From positions 2,556,908-2,620,907 of the forward strand of contig NZ_CP009501.1 of NCBI RefSeq assembly GCF_000969885.1: DNA of 64,000 nucleotides, read 5' to 3'. The notes under the pieces are model-generated. The model did no database searches. It was given only the letters and a program-made list of their open reading frames with translations, and was not told where the DNA came from. Position 1 is the stretch's first letter. Every line of letters begins with the position of its first letter. Positions 9,030 to 18,018 of the stretch are shown here, one piece after another. The stretch comes from Methanosarcina thermophila TM-1. GTDB lineage: Archaea > Halobacteriota > Methanosarcinia > Methanosarcinales > Methanosarcinaceae. A program made the translations under genes and the position numbers.

Positions 9030-9295
9030 GAACTACCACTCAGCTAAAGACTGAGTGGTTTCTTGGCTCTTTTTTTCTCTATTGAGGGTAAGTCCTCAAG
9101 CTCTTCCCCATGTTCCATAGATGTTACAATCCAATTAGATTTTGATTTATGAGAGTGAATTTCTTGATATTGATAGCGGCGTTCATGTCTCTATCTTTAG
9201 ATTTTTGCGCTGAAAAATTCTGGAAGTTCTACGTCAATTTGTTTCAATTTGCCCCTATTCCTTGAATCGTTAACCTTGAACTTGAAAAAAACTCT
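9030..9295 (-). mobile_element. IS200/IS605-type element remnant: TnpB C-terminus and right-end hairpin
   Basis: On the minus strand the bases from about 9215 down read KDRDMNAAINI, the C-terminal RuvC-type motif of TnpB. The frame then shifts and continues as VTSMEHGEELEDLP and ends KRAKKPLSL. Upstream, another frame reads NDSRNRGKLKQIDVELPE and hits a stop. A perfect hairpin (CCACTCAG at 9036-9043, CTGAGTGG at 9051-9058) sits where the right end of such elements and the omega-RNA scaffold would lie. At least two frame breaks and loss of the N-terminal part mark it as dead. Confidence 0.75.
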
Positions 9296-9391
9296 ATTAA
9301 TATGTATTGAAACTAGAAAAGCTTAAGGCTAAACACACTCTTTAATTATTAAATTGCGTATTATAAAGTAGGCGCCATTGGGAAGAAATGA

Positions 9392-11424
9392 ATGAAAGAT
9401 AAAAAGCATTTATTTTCAGTAACCATAGCATCAGCATCTCTGTTTATATATTTAGTTCTTGTATCCTCTATAGTAGTAGAGAGTCAGGATTCAGGAGATA
9501 TGAGAACTTCGGAATCTGGGATCGAGCTAATTCCAGTTTATTATGCAGAGTGTTCAGACCTTGAAATTCTATCTAAAATAACTCCAGATTCAATATACTC
9601 TATAAAAATATCACGGTAAAAAATACTGGTAAAGAGATATGGAATAAAGATGTCAAAGAACCGATCTGTATATCTTATCACTGGAAGAACACAAGTGGAA
9701 CTGTTATTCACGATGGACTCCGGACACATCTACCATATGATGTAAAACCTGGAGATACAATAATCTCCAGAACCCTGATAAAAACCCCTGACCAGGTGGG
9801 AAATTATACACTTGTTATAGATCTGGTTAAGGAAGGAGTTTACTGGTTTGAAACCAGGGGTATAAAACCTCTTGAAAAAGAAGTAGAGATCTCAAAAGAA
9901 CCTCTGGAACAAAAAGGGAAACTCCAATACAGGACAGATTATCCGGAAATAAATAAGTTACAGACTCTTATAGTAAATACGACAAACTCTTCTGCAACTA
10001 TTTTTTCAGACAACGGGACATTAATTTCCGGGTTTTATGCAGGCTCAGGTTATCCACAAATATGGGTTCGCAACAGTGCAACTCTTATTCAAACAGGAAG
10101 ATACCTTTTCCCGGAAAATTTCTTCAGTTCTTGGATTGAAGCATTTTGTAGCCGACAGGAAGAAAATGGCTCGATTGCTGATTATATTTCTCCATACGGC
10201 AGTGACAAAAATACAGTTGAAACCGATCAGGAAGCCAGTCTTGTTCATTCTGCATATTTATACTATAAGATGACTGGAAATCTTTCCTGGCTTGAAAAAA
10301 CGGTAGGAGAAAAAAGAATTATCGACAGACTGGATGATTCCCTGATGTGGGTGTTAATGATCCGTTATAACAATGATTATGGATTAATAACCGGGGCTTA
10401 CACTGCAGATTGGGGAGATGTCCAGTTTGAGGACACTCCTGGAACCCATGTTTCAAATGAAACACACTGGACATGTGATATTTACGACAATTCATTCTTT
10501 TTCCAGGCTTGCAATGAACTTTCTTTGATATACTCTGACCTTGAAGAGGAGGAAAGGGCAATTTTCTGGTCTGATACTGCACAATCAATCAAAGAAAACA
10601 CAAACAAATATCTCTGGCAGCAGGACAGGGGATATTATAAGATGCATATCCAGATCTCACCAGTTAACTTGGATTTTAACGAAGATGAGATATTTCCTAT
10701 GGGTGGAAATGCAATCGCGATACAGTCTGGCCTCGCAAACCATACCCAGGCTGAGCAAATCTTTGAGACTGCCAAAGAAAGAAAAGTGCAGGCGAATGCA
10801 AGCACCATTGGCAGTGTGCTTATTCCTGCTTATCCAGAAGGATTCTTTGCAAATCCTGTTATGGACGAGGAGTACGAGTATCAAAATGGGGGTCAATGGG
10901 ACTGGTTTGCAGGCAGGTTAATTCTTTAAGAATTTAAAAAGGGTCGCCATAAAGATGCAGTTACTCATCTGCGAGAAATTGCAAATCAAGACAATAATTT
11001 AGGAGGATTATACGAATGGTGCAACCTTAATGGTGAGGGTAAAGGCAGCCCAGCTTTTGTAGGGAGTGCAGGCGTATTGGGGCAATGCGTGATTGAAGGT
11101 TATTTTGGTATTGACCTTTCAAATAAAAGTTTAGTAATTACACCACGACTTGGGACAGACAATGGCTCTATATCTCTTTATGAACCGATATCAGATACCC
11201 AGCTTTCATACAATTACACATTTGATGATAATACTATAATATTCGATTATGAGACCAACTATCCTGGAGAACTCAGGTTTAATTTCCCAGTACCTGAAGA
11301 TAAACAAGCTTACATAGACTCAGGTATTCCTCTACAGAGTATCTACTATGAAGACGAAACTGGGAAATATCTTACATTTAGCAGTGAGAGCAAAAAATCA
11401 ATTTATAAAATTATTTACTATTAA
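9392..11424 (+). pseudogene. Broken secreted six-hairpin glycosidase-like gene
   Basis: Three segments form one protein of about 677 codons. The first (9392-9600) has a signal/membrane segment at residues 7-30. A missing A in the A5 run at 9603-9607 shifts the frame; the reading then continues from YKNITVKNTG through a beta-sandwich-like region into an alpha/alpha-barrel-like region (NGSIADYISPYG, ETDQEASLVHSAYLYYKMTG, YQNGGQWDWFAGRLIL). At 10927-10929 an in-frame TAA interrupts, but the same frame carries on (GGLYEWCNLNGEGKGSPAFV) to 11424. TAA is not the pyrrolysine codon, so recoding is unlikely. The intact ancestor would be a surface carbohydrate-active enzyme; its substrate is unknown. 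Confidence 0.8.
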
Positions 11425-11842
11425 CCTGTGAGCAGAAATAGTCGCGATTACAAACATTATAATCCTGGATAAATTAAAATGAGGAAGATCCTTATTTCTT
11501 TTTTATTGAACACTTGTGGCTATTCAGCCAGTCAAAGTTCGTTTACTAGGAATATATACTCCGAAAGGGCAGTTACTTAACTTTTATTAGTCTCAATTGA
11601 GAATTTCAAAGTAACTATTTTTACTATTTTTGTATTTTAGCATTGTGTTTGTACATATCAAGTTCATTTTACTCGTATTTTTGGAAATTATACTAAGTTC
11701 TGATTCTATTATAATTCAAGACTTCTTATAAATCATCAAATAAATTTTATTTTTTATAAATATAAAAGTTAAAAGAAAAAAATTAAGTATACACACTAAA
11801 TTATTATTAATTAAATTAAATTTTTTTATTTAAGAAACGAGA
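11425..11842. other. AT-rich spacer with the propeller-gene promoter region
   Basis: No coding signal. The last 150 bases are very AT-rich and must hold the promoter of the next gene. Several TATA-like stretches (for example TTTTATAAATATAAAAG near 11752) make the choice ambiguous. Confidence 0.5.
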
Positions 11843-13840
11843 ATGAGTATGATGAAAAAGATGAAAACATTTTGTAAGGCGAGTTTAATTTTTATGGCTT
11901 TAATTTTGTTTTTAATTGCCAGTACAGCATCAATAGTTACTGCGGAAAAAGTTTCGCCTGTAATTACTGAGACTCAGATTACTTCCAATGTATCAGATCA
12001 AATGCTGCCTGATATATATGGTGATAAAATAGTATGGCATGATACGCGCAATGGTAATCTTGATATTTACATGTACGACCTGTCTACTTCCAAAGAAACT
12101 CAGATTACTTCTAATGAATCATGGCAAGGTTGGCCTGATATTTACGAGGACAGGATTGTGTGGGAAGATGAGCGCAACGGTGTTTCCAATCCTGATATCT
12201 ATATGTATAACCTTTCTACATCCGAGGAAACCCAAATAACTACTAACGAATCATTTCAATTTAATCCTGCCATCTATGGTGACAAAATAATATGGCAGGA
12301 TTTCCGTGAGAATCGTGATGGAGATGCAGAAACGGATATTTATGTGTATGATCTATCCGCCCATAACGAGACCTCGATTGCTACCACTGCACTGGGATGC
12401 TGGGGCAACCCTCATCCAATGATCTGTGGTGATAAAGTAGTATGGTATGACTGTCTCGATGAAAGCAGGCGAGGCATCTACATTTATGATCTCTCCAGTA
12501 ATAAGAAAACTCTGATTTCCGCCGATGGATCAAAACCTGCTATTTATGGCGATAAAATAGTTTATGTGAAAGATAGTGTCAACTTATACCTGTATAATAT
12601 ATCCACATCCACAGAAACTAAGATTTCCACTATTGGATCATACAAAAAAAGCATCTCTATCTATGGGAACAGGATAGTGTGGGAGGACTATCGAAGTGAC
12701 CATCCGGATATTTACATGTATGATATCTCAAATTCTACAGAGACCCGGATCACAACCAGCGAATCAGTAGATGATCCTGTAGCTGGAACATATAACCCTG
12801 TAATATATAGTGACAGGATAGTATGGCAGGACTACCGCAATGGAAACAACGACATTTACATGGCTACTCTTACCTGGGATGAAGAACCGTCTCAGGATGA
12901 CAATAATTCTAATGACAGCAATACATCTGATAATGAAATTCAGATCACTACCAGTGGGTCAGCAGATGGTCCTTCTACCTACGGTGATAAGATAGTATAC
13001 GCCAGTACTCGCAATGGAAACACGGATGTCTACATGTACGATCGCACCACTAAAAAGGAAACTCGGATAACCAGCAGTCCAGATGCTCAGAGATGTCCTG
13101 CAATCTATGGTAACAGGATAGTGTGGCAGGATGATGGTGGTGAGGATGATGGATACACAAATCATGGTATCTTCATGTACGATATTTCCACCAATAAGAA
13201 GATGAGAATCAGTCCTACTGGGTTAGCATATGACCCTGCTATTTATGGTAACAGGATAGTATATTCAAGTACTCGCAATGGGAATACTGATGTCTATATG
13301 TATGACCTTTCCACTAAAAAGGAAACTCAGATTACCTCCAGTCCAGATGCTCAGACACATCCTGTTATCTATGAAAATAGGATAGTGTGGCAGGATGATG
13401 GTGGTAAGGATGATGGATACACAAATCATGGCATATTCATGTACGATATTTTCACGAATAAAAAAATGAGAATTAGCCCTACTGAATTGGCATACGAGCC
13501 TGCAATTTACGGTAACAGGATAGTATATTCAAATACTCGCAATGGGAATACTGATGTCTATATGTATGATCTCTCAACTAAAAAAGAAACTCAGATAACC
13601 AACAGTCCGGATGCCCAAAGATCTCCTGCAATCTATGGTAACAGGATAGTGTGGCAGGATGATGGTGGAGAGGATGATGGGTTCACAAATCATGGCATCT
13701 TCATGTACGACATCTCCACCAATAAGAAAATGAGAATTAGTTCCAGTGGATTAGCATACCAGCCTGTTATTTATGATAACAGGATAGTATGGCTATATGA
13801 TGATGGGTATAACTCCAATATATACATGCGCGAGATTTGA
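11843..13840 (+). CDS. Secreted double beta-propeller surface protein
   Basis: A 665-residue protein with an N-terminal signal peptide (residues about 8-35). It contains fourteen repeats of the PAIYGDKIVWQD / IYMYDLST type, the TolB-like propeller family common in Methanosarcina surface proteins. Seven repeats come before an Asp/Asn/Ser-rich linker (EEPSQDDNNSNDSNTSDNE) and seven after, so two seven-bladed propellers are likely. The second half contains three units of 264 bases that are nearly identical. No membrane anchor is seen at the C-terminus. The role is probably adhesion or cell-envelope structure. Confidence 0.85.
   Translation: MSMMKKMKTFCKASLIFMALILFLIASTASIVTAEKVSPVITETQITSNVSDQMLPDIYGDKIVWHDTRNGNLDIYMYDLSTSKETQITSNESWQGWPDIYEDRIVWEDERNGVSNPDIYMYNLSTSEETQITTNESFQFNPAIYGDKIIWQDFRENRDGDAETDIYVYDLSAHNETSIATTALGCWGNPHPMICGDKVVWYDCLDESRRGIYIYDLSSNKKTLISADGSKPAIYGDKIVYVKDSVNLYLYNISTSTETKISTIGSYKKSISIYGNRIVWEDYRSDHPDIYMYDISNSTETRITTSESVDDPVAGTYNPVIYSDRIVWQDYRNGNNDIYMATLTWDEEPSQDDNNSNDSNTSDNEIQITTSGSADGPSTYGDKIVYASTRNGNTDVYMYDRTTKKETRITSSPDAQRCPAIYGNRIVWQDDGGEDDGYTNHGIFMYDISTNKKMRISPTGLAYDPAIYGNRIVYSSTRNGNTDVYMYDLSTKKETQITSSPDAQTHPVIYENRIVWQDDGGKDDGYTNHGIFMYDIFTNKKMRISPTELAYEPAIYGNRIVYSNTRNGNTDVYMYDLSTKKETQITNSPDAQRSPAIYGNRIVWQDDGGEDDGFTNHGIFMYDISTNKKMRISSSGLAYQPVIYDNRIVWLYDDGYNSNIYMREI
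13097..13800 (+). repeat. 264-bp tandem repeats inside the propeller gene
   Basis: Units start at 13097, 13361 and 13625 with exact 264-base spacing. Each encodes two alternating blade types, one with WQDDGG and one with YSSTRNGNTDVYMYD. High DNA identity between units shows recent duplication; the third unit is cut short by the gene end. Confidence 0.85.
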
Positions 13841-13946
13841 AACACAAAACTAAAAGCTATGTGTTGCTGCATCTCAGCTTTTCCACTATCTGTAAAAGCT
13901 CCATTGAAAATTCAATTTACTGACAAAAGGGCAACACTGTCAGCTT

Positions 13947-14075
13947 GACAGTGAGAAACGTAAAAGGCAGCAACACTAAAACAATGTCAGGATAGTAGTG
14001 GCAAAAAAATGAAATTTTAAGATAAAAAATAATAAGAAAATCAGGTTAAGGATAGTGAGAATTCTCACTATCCTT
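13947..14075. terminator. Two palindromes between convergent genes
   Basis: CACTGTCA and TGACAGTG form a hairpin near 13937-13955. The 28-base perfect palindrome at 14048-14075 (AAGGATAGTGAGAA then its complement) ends in CCTTTTC. Lying between the convergent propeller and NosD-like genes, the latter can serve as a two-way terminator. Confidence 0.65.
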
Positions 14076-14240
14076 TTCGGATATCTCAAGTTTCTTTTCA
14101 ACTATATTTGAATTTCTTTTAACTTTCCTTGATTTCATTCAAATTTCTTTGAATTTTTTCAACTTTATCTCAACATTCTCGCTAAATTCCTACCCCTGCT
14201 TCTCTCATCTTTCCGGTTTTATGTCTTTATTTTCCTTTCT

Positions 14241-15338
14241 TTACTTGTTCCGCCTCAGGAGGTAAGCCGCGCCTATAGCTACCGCCAGAATTCCAGCCCC
14301 CGGACCAGGGGATTCAGCTTCCTCCTGAACTCCTTCATTGGTAGTGTTTTCGGTTTCAGGTTCTGCTGATCCTTCGGTTTCATTTACTGGTGTTTCCGGA
14401 CTGGCTGCGTTCTCCCTGTCGGCGAGTCCCTGCTCATAAGCACTGACATTCAGTTTGCTTTCAAGGGTTTTAACGGCGTTCGGGACTTTAGGATAAAGTG
14501 GGGACTTATCGATTCCTCCACCTGTAATGTTATACGAAGTGTCGCAAATTCCGTTATTGTTTTCATCCACGCAGGTCTCGCTGAAACCTTTGCCTTCAGG
14601 GTCAGACCAGAAGTTTCCGGCAATGTAAGGACCTTTGACTATGTTCTGTCTTGTTACGAGAGGGCTCTGCCAGATATTTTCCGCATTTATATTTTTTTCT
14701 TCGACGTTTTCAGCGTTTTTGAAATAATTATTATAGATAAGGTTCCTGCTGCTTGCTTCAAGGGAGATTCCAGGACCATAATTGTAGGCAATTACATTAT
14801 TCAGGATATCATTTGAGTTTGAGTTTTCAAGTCTTATTCCTATTTCATTGAGGGTAACGAGATTACTTCTTATGGTATTCCTTTCTGAACCGTTAAGAAG
14901 AATGCCGTATTCAGTTCCCAGGACTCTGTTGTTATTGATATAGCAGTTTTTGACCCCTGTGAGCAGGATTCCTGCTTTTTCCGAGCCTTCAATGCCAAAT
15001 CCGCTAAAAAATACCCGATCAGCACTGATTTCAACCGTACTTTCCTCAGTATCGGCTGCCCTTATGACTGTATTTTCTGGTCTTCTAGAGTCCGACCAGA
15101 TTCGTACTTCTTTATTTATTTTAAGATTTTCAACATAGGTTCCCGGGCTTACAAAAATTGTATCTCCTGCTTCTGCGGCATCTATTGCAGCCTGTATGGA
15201 GGTATAATCCCCTTCAATAGCCGAACTTACTCTCAAATTGGAGGCTGAAACAGCCGAGCAGGTGCATAGAACTATCAGAATAACCGCAAACAATATCAGC
15301 TTAATAGCTCTAAAATTCTTTCCTTTTGTTCCTCTCAT
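14241..15338 (-). CDS. NosD-like beta-helix surface protein with PGF-CTERM-like tail
   Basis: A 365-residue protein. Signal peptide at residues about 10-33, then YTSIQAAIDAAEAGDTIFVS, the usual opening of archaeal NosD-type beta-helix domains, followed by rungs such as NCYINNNRV, NTIRSNLVT and NDILNNVIA to about residue 200. A segment with ENNNGICDTSYN resembles the calcium-like loop found near the end of this domain. The C-terminus is a Thr/Glu/Pro-rich stalk, then SPGPGAG, a hydrophobic helix and RRNK. That is the pattern of archaeosortase-processed lipid-anchored proteins. Confidence 0.85.
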   Translation of the reverse strand: MRGTKGKNFRAIKLILFAVILIVLCTCSAVSASNLRVSSAIEGDYTSIQAAIDAAEAGDTIFVSPGTYVENLKINKEVRIWSDSRRPENTVIRAADTEESTVEISADRVFFSGFGIEGSEKAGILLTGVKNCYINNNRVLGTEYGILLNGSERNTIRSNLVTLNEIGIRLENSNSNDILNNVIAYNYGPGISLEASSRNLIYNNYFKNAENVEEKNINAENIWQSPLVTRQNIVKGPYIAGNFWSDPEGKGFSETCVDENNNGICDTSYNITGGGIDKSPLYPKVPNAVKTLESKLNVSAYEQGLADRENAASPETPVNETEGSAEPETENTTNEGVQEEAESPGPGAGILAVAIGAAYLLRRNK

Positions 15339-15653
15339 ATTCGGTTCTCACTTTCCCCTTTTCAAACTTCCATATCCTCTAACCAGACTTTAACTCCCAA
15401 TAGAAAGAAGGTGTCCCTTTTTCAGATTTTTATCACTTTTTAGTGAAAATTCTCTCAAGACTTAGCCAGAAAAGAAATTTTCTCTGAAATTAATATACTT
15501 TTGGAAACCAAAAATTCTAAACAACTATCCTTAAATAGTTCATTATCCTCTACGATAAAGGAAATTAATTTCAATTAAAGTTTAAATACTGTAGAATCCG
15601 ATATTGTTATAGAATTTTATCGTGTTAATAATGTCTCTAATGGAGGCCTAAAA
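15339..15653. other. Divergent promoter region
   Basis: Spacer between the minus-strand NosD-like gene and the plus-strand RPA gene. It is AT-rich with TTTAAATA at 15581-15588 as a plausible TATA box for RPA. No other structure seen. Confidence 0.4.
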
Positions 15654-17018
15654 ATGGATGAGAAAATTGCGCCCCATCTTGAAGAATTAACCAGGGCGCT
15701 TGGAGACCTTGAAAAGACTGGCATCCGGGCAGAATTTGAGAAACTCATTGCTTTTCGCGTGCCGCCTGATGTTGCAAAAGAGACTATTCTCCGCAAGTTC
15801 GGAGGAAAAAGGAAAGTTCTGAAAATAAAGGACCTGTCTGCCAACCTTAAAAATTTCGAGCTCACAGGCAGAATTCTTGACCTTGGGGAAAAGCCAATCC
15901 GCCCGCAGGAAGGGACTAATAAAGGCTCCTCAAGGCTTTACACTGGGGTTCTTGCGGACGAAACCGGCTCAGTTCTGTTTTCTTCCTGGAAAGAGCTGCC
16001 TGGCTCGGTTGGGGATGTAATTAACATTAAGAACGCGTATACACGCGTTTGGCAAAATAGGATCAGGCTTTCTATAGGAGAACAATCTCTTGTGTCAAAA
16101 GAACCTGATTCTACACTTCCTTCTCTATCCGAACTCTCAGGAAGCCAGACAAAGAAGTTAATTGACATCGGAGCCATGGATTTTTCCGTAAATACCGTAG
16201 CCTGTGTGATTCAGTTCTCTCATAGGGAAGTGCTTGTAAAAGGACGCCAGTCCAGAGTGATTTCAGGCGTACTTGCTGATGAGACTGGAAGGCTGCCCTT
16301 TACAGCCTGGGTTGAACTGCCAGGCATTGATATTGGGAGCATTATCCGAATCGAAGGAGCCCAGATTCGGATGTTCAAGGGTATGCCGTCAGTCAATATC
16401 CTCAACAGCACAAAAGTCTCCCAGGTTGGTCCAGAAGAAGCAAAAAACCTTGCGTTTACCTTTGAATCCGCAGTAAAAGATCCTGCTCCCATCAAAATAG
16501 AAGATATCAATTCAAGAGAAAGTATGTTTGATGTAGCCGCAGCAGGCAATGTGGTCTCAGTCCGTCCAGGTTCAGGCATTATCTCCCGCTGCCCTGAGTG
16601 CGGTCGTGTAATCCAGAAAGGAAATTGCAGGGTGCACGGCAAGGTCGAAGGCATAAGGGATATGCGGATCAAAGCCATACTGGATGATGGAACAGGCTCA
16701 ATGTCAGTTATGTTTCCAAGAGAACTTGCAGAAATCGTCTATGGAAAAACCCTTGAAGAAGCCGAGCAGCTGATGTTTTCTGACGTCTCTAAGGATGCGG
16801 TCTATGAAGATTTAAGGCGCTTTCTTACAGGTCGCTATCTCGCAGTACGAGGCAACGCTTCAAAAAGTGAATATGGAATTTCTTTTGTAGCTGAAAAAGC
16901 CTGGATACCCGAAGATGATCTTGCAGTCAGGGTAGTGGAACTGCTTCGCAGGCTCGGACCGGATGAAGAGAATAAACAGGGTGAATGCTCTTCCACTGGA
17001 GGAATTTATCTTGCTTAA
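15654..17018 (+). CDS. Replication protein A, multi-OB-fold with zinc finger
   Basis: Single-stranded DNA-binding protein for replication, recombination and repair. The 454 residues hold three OB-fold-like units: about 60-165 (FELTGRILDLG, VLADETGSVLFSSW), about 175-275 (VLADETGRLPFTAWVELPG) and about 290-400 (GNVVSVRPGSGIISRC). The last carries an inserted zinc site, CPECG with CRVHG near residues 313-329. Methanosarcina has several RPA paralogs; this one belongs to the zinc-finger class. The next gene overlaps its end, typical of archaeal RPA/RPA-associated pairs. Confidence 0.9.
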   Translation: MDEKIAPHLEELTRALGDLEKTGIRAEFEKLIAFRVPPDVAKETILRKFGGKRKVLKIKDLSANLKNFELTGRILDLGEKPIRPQEGTNKGSSRLYTGVLADETGSVLFSSWKELPGSVGDVINIKNAYTRVWQNRIRLSIGEQSLVSKEPDSTLPSLSELSGSQTKKLIDIGAMDFSVNTVACVIQFSHREVLVKGRQSRVISGVLADETGRLPFTAWVELPGIDIGSIIRIEGAQIRMFKGMPSVNILNSTKVSQVGPEEAKNLAFTFESAVKDPAPIKIEDINSRESMFDVAAAGNVVSVRPGSGIISRCPECGRVIQKGNCRVHGKVEGIRDMRIKAILDDGTGSMSVMFPRELAEIVYGKTLEEAEQLMFSDVSKDAVYEDLRRFLTGRYLAVRGNASKSEYGISFVAEKAWIPEDDLAVRVVELLRRLGPDEENKQGECSSTGGIYLA

Positions 17019-17871
17019 GCGAGAAGTTGCAAAACGGATTTTTGCAAAGGAATTCGAAGCCTGTAGAGAACTTGAGAAAGCTGCAAGATCTGACTCTGAA
17101 GCCCTGGATTCAAAAGTTCCAAACTTTCTAATTAGCCCGCTTGGGCTGATTCTTAACCGTGTCTTTGTGGTTGGTGTGGTCACGGAGCTTGACAATATCG
17201 GGACACAGGGGGAGATGTGGAAAGCTAGGATTGTTGATCCTACCGGAGCTTTTACAGTATACGCAGGGCAGTACCAGCCTGAAGCATCTATCTTCTTTTC
17301 GACGGTAAAGGTTCCTGCTTTCATTGCCCTTACAGGAAAAGCCAGGATTTACGAACCCGAGCCAGGCTCAGTTTTCGTCTCTATTCGGGCTGAAGAGGCA
17401 AATGTTGTGGATGAGGAAATCCGCAACAGATGGGTTGTGGATACCGCAGAACAGACCGTTGATAGGCTTGCAGCCTTTTCTGATGCTCTTGCCAGCGGAT
17501 ATCATGGAGAAGAACTTCGGGAATACCTTATAGAGAGAGGTGTTTCCTCTGAGCTTGCTCAGGGAATATCCATTGCGCTTGAAAAGGATGTTTCTCAGGA
17601 ATTTATAAAACTGCTTCGGACTTCCATCAGGGAAGGGCTCAAAGCTCTTGATTTCGATGGAGGCACAGGCGCCAAAGCTGACCAGAAGGAATTTGTGCTC
17701 GAACTGCTCAAGGAAATGGGTGGGAGCAAAGGAGTGGATTATGCAACTTTTATGGAAGAAGCGGTCGCCAGAGGCATTCCTGAGCAGGTTGTAGAAGAGG
17801 TCACCCGTATACTGCTTGCAGGCGGACAATGTTACGAACCGAAGATCGGAATAATAAGACTTGTAGGATAA
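16963..17871 (+). CDS. RPA-associated OB-fold protein (COG3390/Rpa3-partner family)
   Basis: A 302-residue protein overlapping the RPA gene by 56 bases if ATG 16963 is the start; a GTG at 16981 is an alternative. It has an N-terminal helical region, a single OB fold at about 60-160 (NRVFVVGVVTELDNIG, WKARIVDPTGAFTVYAG) and a helical C-terminal half (LLKEMGGSKGVDYATFMEEAVARGIPEQ) that resembles a winged-helix. Such proteins are encoded directly after RPA in many Euryarchaeota and act with it. The overlap suggests co-translation and a complex. Confidence 0.85.
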   Translation: MKRINRVNALPLEEFILLKREVAKRIFAKEFEACRELEKAARSDSEALDSKVPNFLISPLGLILNRVFVVGVVTELDNIGTQGEMWKARIVDPTGAFTVYAGQYQPEASIFFSTVKVPAFIALTGKARIYEPEPGSVFVSIRAEEANVVDEEIRNRWVVDTAEQTVDRLAAFSDALASGYHGEELREYLIERGVSSELAQGISIALEKDVSQEFIKLLRTSIREGLKALDFDGGTGAKADQKEFVLELLKEMGGSKGVDYATFMEEAVARGIPEQVVEEVTRILLAGGQCYEPKIGIIRLVG

Positions 17872-18018
17872 TTGTGCAGAAAGAAAATCCATAATAGAAA
17901 CAGAAAGAACAGAATTTTCCTAAGTATGTGTGATAACGCTTAAGTGTAATCAAGTTGATTGGTATTTTCTGTTACAATTTAATATCTCATGCTTATCGTA
18001 CTATTTGGAGAAATTGAA

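Noticed and set aside
10927-10929. In-frame stop in the glycosidase-like gene as a possible pyrrolysine codon
   Set aside because: The codon is TAA; pyrrolysine is inserted at TAG. A separate frameshift is present as well.
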